From positions 1 to 12,451 of the forward strand of contig JBDNDE010000133.1 of assembly GCA_046719305.1 (NCBI GenBank): a stretch of DNA of 12,451 nt, written 5' to 3'. Shown piece by piece: positions 5,345 through 12,451 of the stretch; position 1 is the first letter of the stretch; every line of letters starts with the position of its first letter. The position numbers were made by a program, and so were the translations under genes. This DNA is from RGDT01 sp046719305. Lineage in GTDB: Bacteria; Planctomycetota; Planctomycetia; Gemmatales; Gemmataceae. Below the pieces are notes generated by a model. It made no database searches. It worked only from the letters and a program-made list of their open reading frames with translations, and had not been told where the DNA came from.

Positions 5345-6367
5345 ATGATCTACCGACTCGGTTCGTTTCTGTTTCTTAGCTTGCTGGTCCTGATCGGTGT
5401 GGACTCGGCGGCTCAAGAGTCGACCAAAGACCCCATCAGCCGCTACGCGATGGACCTGCGGGTACGCAATTCCACCCAGGTCGACTTTGACAAGGACACG
5501 ACCAAGTTTGGTATCGAAGTTTACACCGACGGTTACACCAACGATGCGATCTATGTGAGCGACTATGGGGCATTGGCCACGGTTGGCTCGAAGCAATTTA
5601 AGAGCGGTGAAGGCAAGGAGCCGTTGTGGCGCCACGGCCTGACCTTGACCGCCCGCAAGGCCGGTGAAAAGGACTGGGACAAAGGCAAGAAGTTCGGCCT
5701 AGAAGTGTTCCGTGACGAGAACAACGGCAACCTGATCTACATCACTGAACGGGGCCATCTGGCCACGGCCCCTGCGGACGAAGTGACGGACAACACGATG
5801 AAGGGCAACATCAAGGCTCCCAAGTGGACGCACGCTATGGAGGTCAAGGTCCGCAAGGCGGGGGAGAAGGATTTCACTAAAGAAACCAAGAAGGTGGGTA
5901 TCGAGGTCTTCCGCGACGAGAACAACGGCTGCGTGGTCTACCTCAGCGAAAGCGGCTCAGTTGCCGTTGTGGGCAGCAAGGCAGTCGGCACCGAGAAGGG
6001 CAAAGAACCGAAGTGGCAGCACGGCATGGAATTGTCGGTGCGGAAGGTGGGCGAGGCCAAGTTCACTAAGGACACCCGCAAGTTCGGCATCGAAGTTTTC
6101 CAGGACGAGGTCAACGGCTCGCTGGTTTACGTCAGCGAAACAGGCAGCATCGCGGTAGTGCCCGGCAAGCAGGCCAAAACCACCCCCGAGGGCAAAGGCA
6201 AAGACCCGGCCTTCATGCACGGCATGGAGTTGGCCGTCCGCCGCGCCGGCGAGTTTGCGTTCAGCAAGGAAACCAAGAAGGTGGGCGTCGAAGTTTACAA
6301 AGACGAAAACAACGGCAACGTCATCTTCATCAGCGACAGCGGCGAATTGGCCGTGGTAGGCGGTTAG
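5345..6367 (+). CDS. Secreted protein of five ~48-residue repeats, function unknown
   Basis: The 340-residue protein begins with a Sec-type signal peptide: a basic start, a hydrophobic core (FLFLSLLVLIGV) and likely cleavage after SAA (residues 21-23). The rest is five repeats at about residues 34-81, 95-142, 161-210, 224-273 and 290-339, joined by Lys/Gly/Pro-rich linkers of about 13-18 residues. The shared pattern is W-x-H-G-M-E-L-x-V-R-K-x-G-E, then F-x-K-x-T-K-K-x-G-I-E-V-F, then D-E-N-N-G-x-x-I-Y-I-S-E-x-G-x-x-A-V-V. Alternating hydrophobic residues and turn-like NNG suggest a small beta unit. Repeat 1 is the most divergent and lacks NNG. The only cysteine in the mature part is in repeat 3 (NNGC). 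Codon use is unusually regular (AAG, AAC, GAC, ATC dominate), suggesting high expression. I do not recognise a named family. It converges on the TPR gene with 18 bp between stops. Confidence 0.85.
   Translation: MIYRLGSFLFLSLLVLIGVDSAAQESTKDPISRYAMDLRVRNSTQVDFDKDTTKFGIEVYTDGYTNDAIYVSDYGALATVGSKQFKSGEGKEPLWRHGLTLTARKAGEKDWDKGKKFGLEVFRDENNGNLIYITERGHLATAPADEVTDNTMKGNIKAPKWTHAMEVKVRKAGEKDFTKETKKVGIEVFRDENNGCVVYLSESGSVAVVGSKAVGTEKGKEPKWQHGMELSVRKVGEAKFTKDTRKFGIEVFQDEVNGSLVYVSETGSIAVVPGKQAKTTPEGKGKDPAFMHGMELAVRRAGEFAFSKETKKVGVEVYKDENNGNVIFISDSGELAVVGG
5444..6361 (+). repeat. Five diverged in-frame repeats of about 150 bp
   Basis: The coding units lie at about 5444-5587, 5627-5770, 5825-5974, 6014-6163 and 6212-6361. 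Repeats 3, 4 and 5 are closest to each other, with shared words such as AAGAAGGTGGG and GAGAACAACGGC/GAAAACAACGGC. Repeats 1 and 2 are more diverged. This pattern fits stepwise duplication within the gene. Confidence 0.75.
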
Positions 6368-6385
6368 ACCGAGAGCCAGGTGGGA

Positions 6386-7447
6386 CTAACGCGGCAGCGG
6401 CTCCAATCGATAGTTGTCGTTGCCCGCATCAAGACGGTTGGCCTGGCGTAGTTCGATCCGGGCGTTGAGACGGTTGCCACTGTGTTGATAGGCCCGCGCT
6501 CGCAGCCAGTGATGCCGGGCTGTCTCGATTCCGCGAAACCACTCCAAGGCAACCAAGGCATCGGTGGCCCGGCCCAATTGTAGCAACGCTTCGACATATT
6601 GCTCGCGCAAGGAGGCTTGATCGGGATCACGCTCCAAGGCAGCTTGATAGTCCGCCAACGCGGCCACGGCTTGGCCGGTGCGTTGCAGCAGTTCGGCTCG
6701 GTTGGCCCAGGCCAGGCTGCTTTCCGGTTCCAGTCGAATCGCCTCACTAAAGTCGCCTAGTGCTGCGTCAACATCGCCCAGACGTTGCCGCACCAATCCC
6801 CGATTGTTCCAGGCGTTGGCACAGCTCGGGTCGCATTCGAGGGCGCGGTTGAAGTCGGCCAACGCTTCGTGGAACCGACCAAGCTCGTAATAGCTCAAAC
6901 CGCGATTATTCCACGCACTGACATTCTCAGGTTGCTCTTGCAGAACGGCTGTCAGATCGGCGATCGCTTTCTCATGTTGGTTCCTCTCGCCATACAGGTA
7001 GCCACGATGGAACAAAGCGTAGGGCGATCCCGGCTGCAGTTCCAGGGCGCGATGGAGGTCGGCCAGAGCTTCGTCATAGCGCATTAGTCGGGTTCGGGCG
7101 ATGCCGCGATTGACCAAGGCTTGCCAGTTATCGGGAGCCAGTGTCAGAGCATGGCTGAGGTCTGGTTCAGCAGCGAGGGGCTGATTCAGAAGGAGGAAGC
7201 TAGCACCGCGTGCCGCCCAAACGCGTGCGTCCTCCGGAGTGAGGCGTGCCGCCTGATTAAGCGATTCAAACGCCTCTGTAGCGTTTCCTACATGAGCGTA
7301 GGCTAGACCCAGCAGCCGCCAGACCGTGGCCTGGTGGTCGCCCAGTGGGTGGTGAGTGTCGCTTAGGAGTGTCTCGGCTCTCCGGATCAGCAAGAGATAG
7401 TCGGCAGCATCGTAAAGAGCTTGCAGTTCATCCGAGACGTTGCTCAT
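6386..7447 (-). CDS. TPR-repeat protein
   Basis: The 353-residue protein is nearly all tetratricopeptide repeats, antiparallel helix pairs that build a protein-binding superhelix. About eight units of 34 residues run from residue 41 to about 310. The best follow W-x-N-R-G-x-x-Y-x-x-L-G-R-x-x-E-A-L-A-D-F-x-x-A-L-x-x-x-P, for example AWNNRGLSYYELGRFHEALA. No signal peptide or membrane helix is seen, so it is probably cytoplasmic. The start ATG at 7447 lies 20 bp inside the end of the pseudokinase gene, and GGAG (complement of 7456-7459) sits 8 bases before it. This implies translational coupling and a shared task. The C-terminus (from about 310) is less regular. Partner proteins are unknown. 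Confidence 0.88.
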   Translation of the reverse strand: MSNVSDELQALYDAADYLLLIRRAETLLSDTHHPLGDHQATVWRLLGLAYAHVGNATEAFESLNQAARLTPEDARVWAARGASFLLLNQPLAAEPDLSHALTLAPDNWQALVNRGIARTRLMRYDEALADLHRALELQPGSPYALFHRGYLYGERNQHEKAIADLTAVLQEQPENVSAWNNRGLSYYELGRFHEALADFNRALECDPSCANAWNNRGLVRQRLGDVDAALGDFSEAIRLEPESSLAWANRAELLQRTGQAVAALADYQAALERDPDQASLREQYVEALLQLGRATDALVALEWFRGIETARHHWLRARAYQHSGNRLNARIELRQANRLDAGNDNYRLEPLPR

Positions 7448-10400
7448 CTTGCCAACTCCAGGAGCGGCCGACGCGGTAGGCGTCCAGGCGAGCCGCTAGG
7501 TGGTGATTGTTCGACTGTTGGACGACCGGCTCCAGCAGGGCCAGAGCCTCATCGAAACGGCCCACCAGTGCCAGAGCTGCGGCCAGGGTGTCGCGTGAAG
7601 CGAGGTTGTCCTGGGCGTTGAAGGCCCGCTGAGCCGAGGCCAAGGCGGTCTGGGGATCGTCGCCGGACAACACGGCCAACCAAGCGAGATTGTTGGCGAT
7701 GCGGGGATCCTCGGGAGCGAAGGCGGCGGCGGTTTCATTGTCGGCTTTGGCCCCGTGGGAATCGCCGAGGTGAAGGCGTACTTGGCCGCGCAAGATCAGG
7801 GCATCGACATCTGTGGGATCGTTCGCGAGAACAGCATCGAGATCGTCTCGGGCGGCTTGCCACTGGCCCTGGGAGATTCGCAAGCGGGCACGGTGAAAGC
7901 GAGCCAGCGGTTGAGACGGCTCGTGTTCTAGCACTACTTCTAAATCTTGCAGAGCTGCCTCGATCTGCCCGGCCTCGGCCAGCAAGACGGCTCGGTTCAG
8001 ACGAGCGCCCAGATGGTTAGGCTCGTGTTGCAGCAGGGCGTTGTAATCGGCCAAAGCGGCCTGGGGGTCGTCCTGAAGCAACGCCCGTTCGTAGCGAGCC
8101 GACACCAGGCTGGCGTCCAACTCCAGAGCGCGGCTGAAGTCGGCCAAGGCTTTCTGTGTGTCCTGCAAATTGCGATGCACCTTGCCCCGATGCATCCAGA
8201 CGCGGGCGGCCTGAGGCTGGAGTTCTAAAGCGCGGTCCAGATCAGCCAACGCCCGTTCCCATTCCCCCCGTTGAGCTAACAACACACCGCGGTTGCTGTG
8301 GGCACGGGCATCCTCAGGGGTCAACCGCAGCACCTCGGTGTAGTCGGCCAAGGCTTCGTCGAGTCGATCCATGCGGGTGTACACGGCGGCGCGATTGGCA
8401 TAAGCTAGGGCGTCTTCCGGGTCCAGTTCCAACGCTCTGGCATAATCAGCGAGGGCCGCCTCGTACTCGCCCAGGCGGGCATGAGCGTTGGCGCGATTGG
8501 TGTAGGCACCCGAGGCTTCGTCATCCTCTCGAATAGCGACGCTGTAGTCGGCGATGGCCCGGTCCAGTTCGCCGCGATCCGAGAGCAGATTCCCTCGATA
8601 GAAACGCAGCGTGGGATCTTCGGGGTTCAGACGGATGCCCTCGTCCAAATCGGCCAAGGCGGCGTCGACTTGCCCCAAGCGGAGCAAAATTTCGCTGCGT
8701 TGCTGCCTCAGTGCGGCATCTTCGGGATTCAACTCGACCGCTTTGTCCAAATCGGCCAATGCCTCGTTCAGACGATCGAGGCGGCTGTAGTTGCGAGCAC
8801 GGCCCACCAACAGGCTGACACTCTCGGGGACCCGCTGCAACGCCTCAGTGTAGTCGGCCAGGGCCTGTTCGTAGTTACCGTTGCGGGCATGGGCCTTGGC
8901 CCGCTCCTGATACAACCCGGCCGAGGGTTCGATGCTTATGGCCGTAGTGAAGTCGGCGATGGCGTGATCGAGGCGTTTGAGTTCGAGGAAGGTCAAGGCG
9001 CGATCGAGCAGACCGCGGATATTGTGCGGGTCCAGGGCCAGCAGGCGGTTGAAGTCAGTGAGAGCACGACCCGGCTCTCCCATAGACAAGTAAGCACGTC
9101 CACGATTACCCACCGCCCACAGATGCGACGGGCTGAGCCGGATCACCTCGGCATAATCGGCAACAGCCCGAGCATATTGCCCCAGGGAGTAGAAGGCATT
9201 GCCCCGCCCGAAATACAGCGATTCGTCCTTGGGCGACTGCCGGATCGCCTCCGTGTAATCGGCAATAGCCGCATTCCATTCGCGCAGGCGGCTATAGGCT
9301 TCGGCCCGGCCGATCAGCGCCTCTAGGTGACGAGGTTCGCGTTGCAACGCCTGGGTGTAGTCGGCGACGACTTCGCTTTGGTTGTCGGCACGAGCATGCA
9401 CCAGGGCGCGCCGACACCACAGCGAGACATCCTCGGGCGTTTGCTCGATGGCATGGGTCAAATCGGCCAGTGCTTTAGCCAATTCCCCCTGACGAGCGTA
9501 GACTGTCGAGCGGGCCACCAACGCGGCGACGCTTTGGGGAGCAGTGGCCAGTTGCTTCTCGATCTCTTCCAACGTCTGGTCATGCATGCGTTTGTCCAAC
9601 TGCCTCACCTGGTCGTCGGCCCCTTGGCTAGCCGTCAGCAGATCCAGGATCGGCCCCGCATGAGCCGGTCGACGATGGATGGTCCAGCCGGTACACAGAT
9701 TCAGCAGCGTACTCCAATTCTCGGGCAACAACAACTGGTCGGCCGTATCCGGGTCGGGCTTGCCGGTCAGCAGAAAGGCGCACAGGCGGCCAAAGGAGTA
9801 GAAATCGGAGTGCGGCCCGAGCCAGACGTTCCCCTTGGGCCGACCGGTCAGTTCAGGCGGCAGATAGCCCTTGAGCCGGGCCACCGTACGGCCCAGGCTC
9901 GTGAGCAACTGAGCGTCGGGGTGGCTGGCCACGGCATGAATCCAGGCACGCTTCAGCGACAAGCCCACATCGAGGAGCTTGACCGTCAACGTCTTGTTTT
10001 TCTCACGCCGCACCAGCACCGCCGAGGGCCGCAAGCAGCGGTGCAGTACCCCGCGATGGTGCAACGCTTGCAACGCTCTGGCTAGCGGCCAGGCCACCTC
10101 CAACGCGACCTCAGGCGACAACGGCCCTTCCCGAGCAATAAACAAGTCCAACGGCTCGTAATCGGCCAGATAGTCGGCTACTAGATAAGGTCGTTGTGGT
10201 TCGGGGCCAGCAAAGCCGGTGGCATGCAGGCGAGCGACTGCACCGTGGTCGAGGTCCATCACCAAGCGGCAATCGCGAAACACGGAGTAGAGATCGCGAT
10301 CGAGGCTCTCGGGACGCAAGGCGGTCACCACAACCGTGCCTGAGCCATGCTGACAGATAAAACGCGTGCCGAAAGCACCGGCCGTCAAGATACGCAGAGG

Positions 10401-10907
10401 CGGATAGAGGGCAAAGGGAAACGGCTCGAAGGAGTCCGCATCCAAAGCAACGGCCTGGCACAGGGCGGCCAGGGCTTCGTCGTATTGTTGGCGTTCCAAG
10501 GCAGCGCGGTAGACATTGTGCTGGGCTTCGGCCTGGGCAATAGGATCGTCCACCAGCCGAGTGACCTCTTGGAAGTCGGCCTGTCCTTGTTCTAGATCAC
10601 CGATCACTAGCTGCAGTTGAGCCAGGCTGTTGAGCAGAGCGGGCAGCCGTTGCCGGGTGTCCTCCGAGAGTTTGCGATATTGCGCGACCAGATCCTGGAC
10701 GGCCTCGCGATCGTGGTCATTACGTAGAGACAGGCTATCGTTGGCCTGAACTGAACAAGGATGCAGATCATGGCGGCGTTTGAGCGCCGTCACTGCTTCA
10801 TAAAGGTCGTGATGAGGTTGACCGACCTGATGCCATTCGGATTGCAGATCCAGCACGATACTATCCTCGCCAACAGAGATGGCCCCACCAGGCGTTCGGG
10901 AGGCCAT
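7428..10907 (-). CDS. Pseudokinase-TPR fusion protein (about 20 C-terminal TPRs)
   Basis: The 1159-residue protein has three parts: an N-terminal region with TPR-like helices (about 86-158), a Ser/Thr-kinase-like fold (about 165-430), and about 20 consecutive 34-residue TPRs (about 455-1139). The kinase fold is recognisable by the Gly loop LTAGAFGTRF (174-183), the lobe linker YLVADYLADYEPLDLF, LHHRGVLHR, LLDVGLS, PPEL and SDFYSFG. Key catalytic residues are changed. The ATP-binding Lys of VAIK is Thr195 (VVVT), HRD is HRC (Cys291), the following Lys is Arg293, and the catalytic-loop Asn is Ala296. DFG is DVG, keeping Asp313. Phosphotransfer by the normal mechanism is therefore unlikely, and a scaffold role is the best inference. 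TPR 15 (ARYERALLQDDPQAALADYN) is three residues short. The ATG lies 10 bp after the stop of the TlpA-like gene, with no clear RBS. Confidence 0.9.
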   Translation of the reverse strand: MASRTPGGAISVGEDSIVLDLQSEWHQVGQPHHDLYEAVTALKRRHDLHPCSVQANDSLSLRNDHDREAVQDLVAQYRKLSEDTRQRLPALLNSLAQLQLVIGDLEQGQADFQEVTRLVDDPIAQAEAQHNVYRAALERQQYDEALAALCQAVALDADSFEPFPFALYPPLRILTAGAFGTRFICQHGSGTVVVTALRPESLDRDLYSVFRDCRLVMDLDHGAVARLHATGFAGPEPQRPYLVADYLADYEPLDLFIAREGPLSPEVALEVAWPLARALQALHHRGVLHRCLRPSAVLVRREKNKTLTVKLLDVGLSLKRAWIHAVASHPDAQLLTSLGRTVARLKGYLPPELTGRPKGNVWLGPHSDFYSFGRLCAFLLTGKPDPDTADQLLLPENWSTLLNLCTGWTIHRRPAHAGPILDLLTASQGADDQVRQLDKRMHDQTLEEIEKQLATAPQSVAALVARSTVYARQGELAKALADLTHAIEQTPEDVSLWCRRALVHARADNQSEVVADYTQALQREPRHLEALIGRAEAYSRLREWNAAIADYTEAIRQSPKDESLYFGRGNAFYSLGQYARAVADYAEVIRLSPSHLWAVGNRGRAYLSMGEPGRALTDFNRLLALDPHNIRGLLDRALTFLELKRLDHAIADFTTAISIEPSAGLYQERAKAHARNGNYEQALADYTEALQRVPESVSLLVGRARNYSRLDRLNEALADLDKAVELNPEDAALRQQRSEILLRLGQVDAALADLDEGIRLNPEDPTLRFYRGNLLSDRGELDRAIADYSVAIREDDEASGAYTNRANAHARLGEYEAALADYARALELDPEDALAYANRAAVYTRMDRLDEALADYTEVLRLTPEDARAHSNRGVLLAQRGEWERALADLDRALELQPQAARVWMHRGKVHRNLQDTQKALADFSRALELDASLVSARYERALLQDDPQAALADYNALLQHEPNHLGARLNRAVLLAEAGQIEAALQDLEVVLEHEPSQPLARFHRARLRISQGQWQAARDDLDAVLANDPTDVDALILRGQVRLHLGDSHGAKADNETAAAFAPEDPRIANNLAWLAVLSGDDPQTALASAQRAFNAQDNLASRDTLAAALALVGRFDEALALLEPVVQQSNNHHLAARLDAYRVGRSWSWQDEQRLG
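7489..9549 (-). repeat. About 20 consecutive 102-bp TPR-coding units
   Basis: The C-terminal two thirds of the pseudokinase gene is an uninterrupted run of units that each code for one 34-residue TPR. The consensus ends in ALADYxxALxLxPED. Units are diverged in sequence, so no recent amplification is evident. The best matches to the consensus are near the middle (about residues 760-900). The last two units, about 1070-1139, are degenerate. Confidence 0.8.
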
Positions 10908-10917
10908 CTTCGGACGC

Positions 10918-11931
10918 TTACTTTTCCAACAGCTTGCCCACGATCTCGGCTAGGCGTTCGCGGGTGTCGATGCTGTGCAGCTTGCCCTCGGTGTCGATCA
11001 CCAGCGTGGTCGGCAGCGATTCGATACCGTACTTGCGGCCCAACTCCAGGGCGGGCTTGCCGAGTACCTGCTTCCAGTCGGCCTTGGTGCGGGCCAAGAA
11101 GCGTTTGCTGGCGGCTTCCTTTTCTTCTAGGGCGATGCCGATCAGGTCGATCTTCTCTTTGTGCTTGTCGCGCAATTCGCGTAAGATTTCCACCTCGACG
11201 GCGCACGGTACACACCACGACGCCCAGAAATGGATCAGTACCACCTTGCCCTTGCGTTCCTTTAGGCTGCCCACGCTCGCAGGCAACGGCATGTCGAACG
11301 GCTTGCCCACAGCCAGCCGCAACGCTGCCACACGCGCGAGCGGATGCTCTGGCAGGTTTTCCGCGACGCGGCGCAGCACTACATCGCGCGTCTGGGTGTC
11401 GCCGGCCAATTCCAGCAATGGCAACAAGCCACGCAGGGCATCTGCCGCCGGTACATACTTGGGATGATCGTCGAGATAGGCGACGATCTTCTTACGGAAG
11501 CTCTCGGCATGTTTGCTCCAGGCGTCCTTGAAGTCGTCGCCCCCCTTGGCCGCTATCAGCCGACCGCGAATGTCGGCACTAACGAGGAACAGGTCAGCCT
11601 CGGCGGCGTGTTCGCTGCCCTTGGGTGTAGCTGCTCGCAAGCGTTTGGCGACCTCTAGCGGTTCCTTGTCCAAGGCCATCGGCTCGTAGTGAGAAACAGC
11701 GCGCAGGGCAAATAGCCGGGCATCGTTGAGCTTGGCAGCATCGGGGGGGGCAGCTTCGAGCCTCCGCAGGATCGTCAGGGCCTTTTTGGCGTTGGCCTCC
11801 AGCAGTTCACGAATCTCATCAGCGTCCAGGTCGGCTGTCTTGGCCGGGTCCAGTGGGGCAGCCAACCGTTTGAGTTCGACGAGGTCGTCGCCGGCGATTA
11901 GAGCGAGGCTAAGCAATCCAGCAAGCAGCAT
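10918..11931 (-). CDS. Exported TlpA-like thioredoxin-fold protein with long helical N-terminal domain
   Basis: The 337-residue protein starts with a short hydrophobic signal (MLLAGLLSLALIAG). Residues 16-205 are a charged, helix-rich region of unknown fold. Residues 213-337 form a TlpA/redoxin domain: strand KVVLIHFWASW, active site WCVPC (Cys240, Cys243), GIALEEKE, and the cis-proline loop SLPTTLVID (Pro307). The CxxC pair and cis-Pro are intact, so thiol-disulphide exchange outside the cytoplasmic membrane is expected. TlpA-type proteins usually reduce or oxidise exported proteins, often cytochrome precursors; no such client is visible here. AAGGGAG (GGGAG is the complement of 11941-11945) lies 9 bases before ATG 11931 and supports the start. 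It lies 24 bp after the HEAT/DUF4214 gene and 10 bp before the pseudokinase gene, so the three are probably one operon. Confidence 0.88.
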   Translation of the reverse strand: MLLAGLLSLALIAGDDLVELKRLAAPLDPAKTADLDADEIRELLEANAKKALTILRRLEAAPPDAAKLNDARLFALRAVSHYEPMALDKEPLEVAKRLRAATPKGSEHAAEADLFLVSADIRGRLIAAKGGDDFKDAWSKHAESFRKKIVAYLDDHPKYVPAADALRGLLPLLELAGDTQTRDVVLRRVAENLPEHPLARVAALRLAVGKPFDMPLPASVGSLKERKGKVVLIHFWASWCVPCAVEVEILRELRDKHKEKIDLIGIALEEKEAASKRFLARTKADWKQVLGKPALELGRKYGIESLPTTLVIDTEGKLHSIDTRERLAEIVGKLLEK

Positions 11932-11955
11932 GTATGGAGTCTCCCTTTGGACAGG

Positions 11956-12451
11956 TTAGCGGATCGCCCCGCGTTGAACCTCGATAAGAAATTGTACGGC
12001 CGTTAGCGAGCGGTTGCGCAGATTGCGGGCTAGTTGACCGGTCCAGAAGCCGCGCTCGCGCAGGTTGGGGTTACGGCCGAGGATGGTCTGATACAGGCGA
12101 GTGACGTAGCCTTCGGGTGTTTTGCCACCTAAGACCCAAAATTCATCCGAGCCGAGAATTATGCCCTGAATCTGGTTGTGCGAATCGCCGCGGCGGATCA
12201 TGTTGAGCATCGACTCCAGGGCACCAGGATCGACCGATCGGCCCAGATATCGCTCGTACCAACTGTTGATGAGTGTAACGTTCGGATCGATAACCACCGG
12301 CGGGGGCAACGGGTCTACAGGGGGTCGCACCGGCGGAAAGATCGGCGGGGGCCAGACGCCGCCTCCCACTGCACCACCTTGCAAGCGCCGAATCGCTTCG
12401 CGTGCGGCCTGTCGCACTTGGGGCGATTCATCGCTCTTGGCCGCAGATCGG
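11956..12451 (-). CDS. HEAT / Pro-rich linker / DUF4214 protein, N-terminal part outside window
   Basis: The reading frame is open to the window edge. The first visible residues (SAAKSDESPQVRQAAREAIR) look like a HEAT repeat (the DESPQVRQAAxEAIRxL pattern), so the protein very probably has more HEAT repeats upstream. The GTG at 12417 is therefore not the real start. After a Gly turn comes a Pro-rich linker (PPPIFPPVRPPVDPLPPP), then a DUF4214 domain. It begins INSWYERYLGRSVDPGALES, contains GIILGSDEFW and YVTRLYQTILGRNPN, and ends near LTAVQFLIEVQRGAIR. DUF4214 resembles the phycobilisome-linker fold and is common in secreted or surface proteins of planctomycetes and cyanobacteria; its function is unknown. 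It is the first visible gene of the minus-strand operon. Confidence 0.8.
   Translation of the reverse strand, partial: RSAAKSDESPQVRQAAREAIRRLQGGAVGGGVWPPPIFPPVRPPVDPLPPPVVIDPNVTLINSWYERYLGRSVDPGALESMLNMIRRGDSHNQIQGIILGSDEFWVLGGKTPEGYVTRLYQTILGRNPNLRERGFWTGQLARNLRNRSLTAVQFLIEVQRGAIR

Noticed and set aside
4902..5348. Plus-strand frame of 148 codons across the start of the histidine-kinase-like gene and the intergenic region
   Set aside because: It has no RBS and no motif, mostly mirrors the minus-strand gene, and ends 4 bp into the next real gene.
6368..6385. Terminator between the converging repeat-protein and TPR genes
   Set aside because: Only 18 bp separate the stops and no hairpin with a T run is visible.
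7489..9549. TPR units considered as a recent DNA amplification or a CRISPR-like array
   Set aside because: The units are diverged in sequence, have no spacers and stay in one frame, so they are ordinary protein-coding repeats.
8481..10085. Two long back-to-back plus-strand frames (8481-9326 and 9327-10085) opposite the TPR/kinase-like gene
   Set aside because: They are antisense to the pseudokinase-TPR gene. Regular 102-bp coding units with biased codons keep one antisense phase free of stops, and the translations show no fold beyond a mirrored periodicity.

Overview
The window is about 12.5 kb of GC-rich, gene-dense bacterial chromosome. The style suggests a planctomycete, probably of the Gemmata group. 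The grounds are a large kinase-like/TPR fusion with the planctomycete arrangement, a HEAT plus DUF4214 protein, TPM-type proteins with Gly-rich tails, secreted repeat proteins, and several starts with weak or no Shine-Dalgarno. This assignment is inference from gene style, since the window has no rRNA or other marker. I found no tRNA, rRNA, CRISPR array, insertion sequence or phage gene.

Layout. Plus strand: the C-terminal end of a TPM-like membrane protein with a 27-bp Gly/Asp/Trp repeat tail (1-428), followed by a hairpin-plus-T-run terminator. Next is a tight cluster of a second TPM-domain membrane protein (504-1205), hemC (1202-2119, sharing ATGA with it) and a DSD1/D-threonine-aldolase-like PLP enzyme (2137-3261). 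A tandem-GNAT acetyltransferase with a GTG start (3367-4452) follows after a 105-bp gap. Minus strand: a degenerate histidine-kinase-like protein (4299-5159) runs into the GNAT gene tail to tail, with a 154-bp overlap. Plus strand: after a 185-bp divergent gap comes a secreted protein made of five copies of a ~48-residue repeat (5345-6367). Minus strand to the window end: a four-gene unit transcribed from right to left. It consists of a HEAT/Pro-rich/DUF4214 protein (cut by the edge), a TlpA-like exported thioredoxin-fold protein, a 1159-residue pseudokinase with about 20 TPRs, and a 353-residue TPR protein whose start overlaps the pseudokinase gene by 20 bp.

How the genes fit together. HemC makes hydroxymethylbilane for tetrapyrrole synthesis; its partners here (TPM protein, PLP enzyme) are not haem genes, so the cluster looks like shared transcription rather than one pathway. 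The right-hand unit looks like a protein-interaction module. Its kinase fold has lost the key catalytic residues and is attached to a long TPR superhelix, with a second TPR protein translationally coupled to it.

The most unusual items are: (1) eight 15-bp tandem repeats at the GNAT/histidine-kinase-like junction, coding for pentapeptide repeats on both strands; (2) the pseudokinase-TPR fusion; (3) the uncharacterised five-repeat secreted protein; and (4) a histidine-kinase-like protein that keeps the phospho-acceptor-like His but has lost the ATP-binding boxes.
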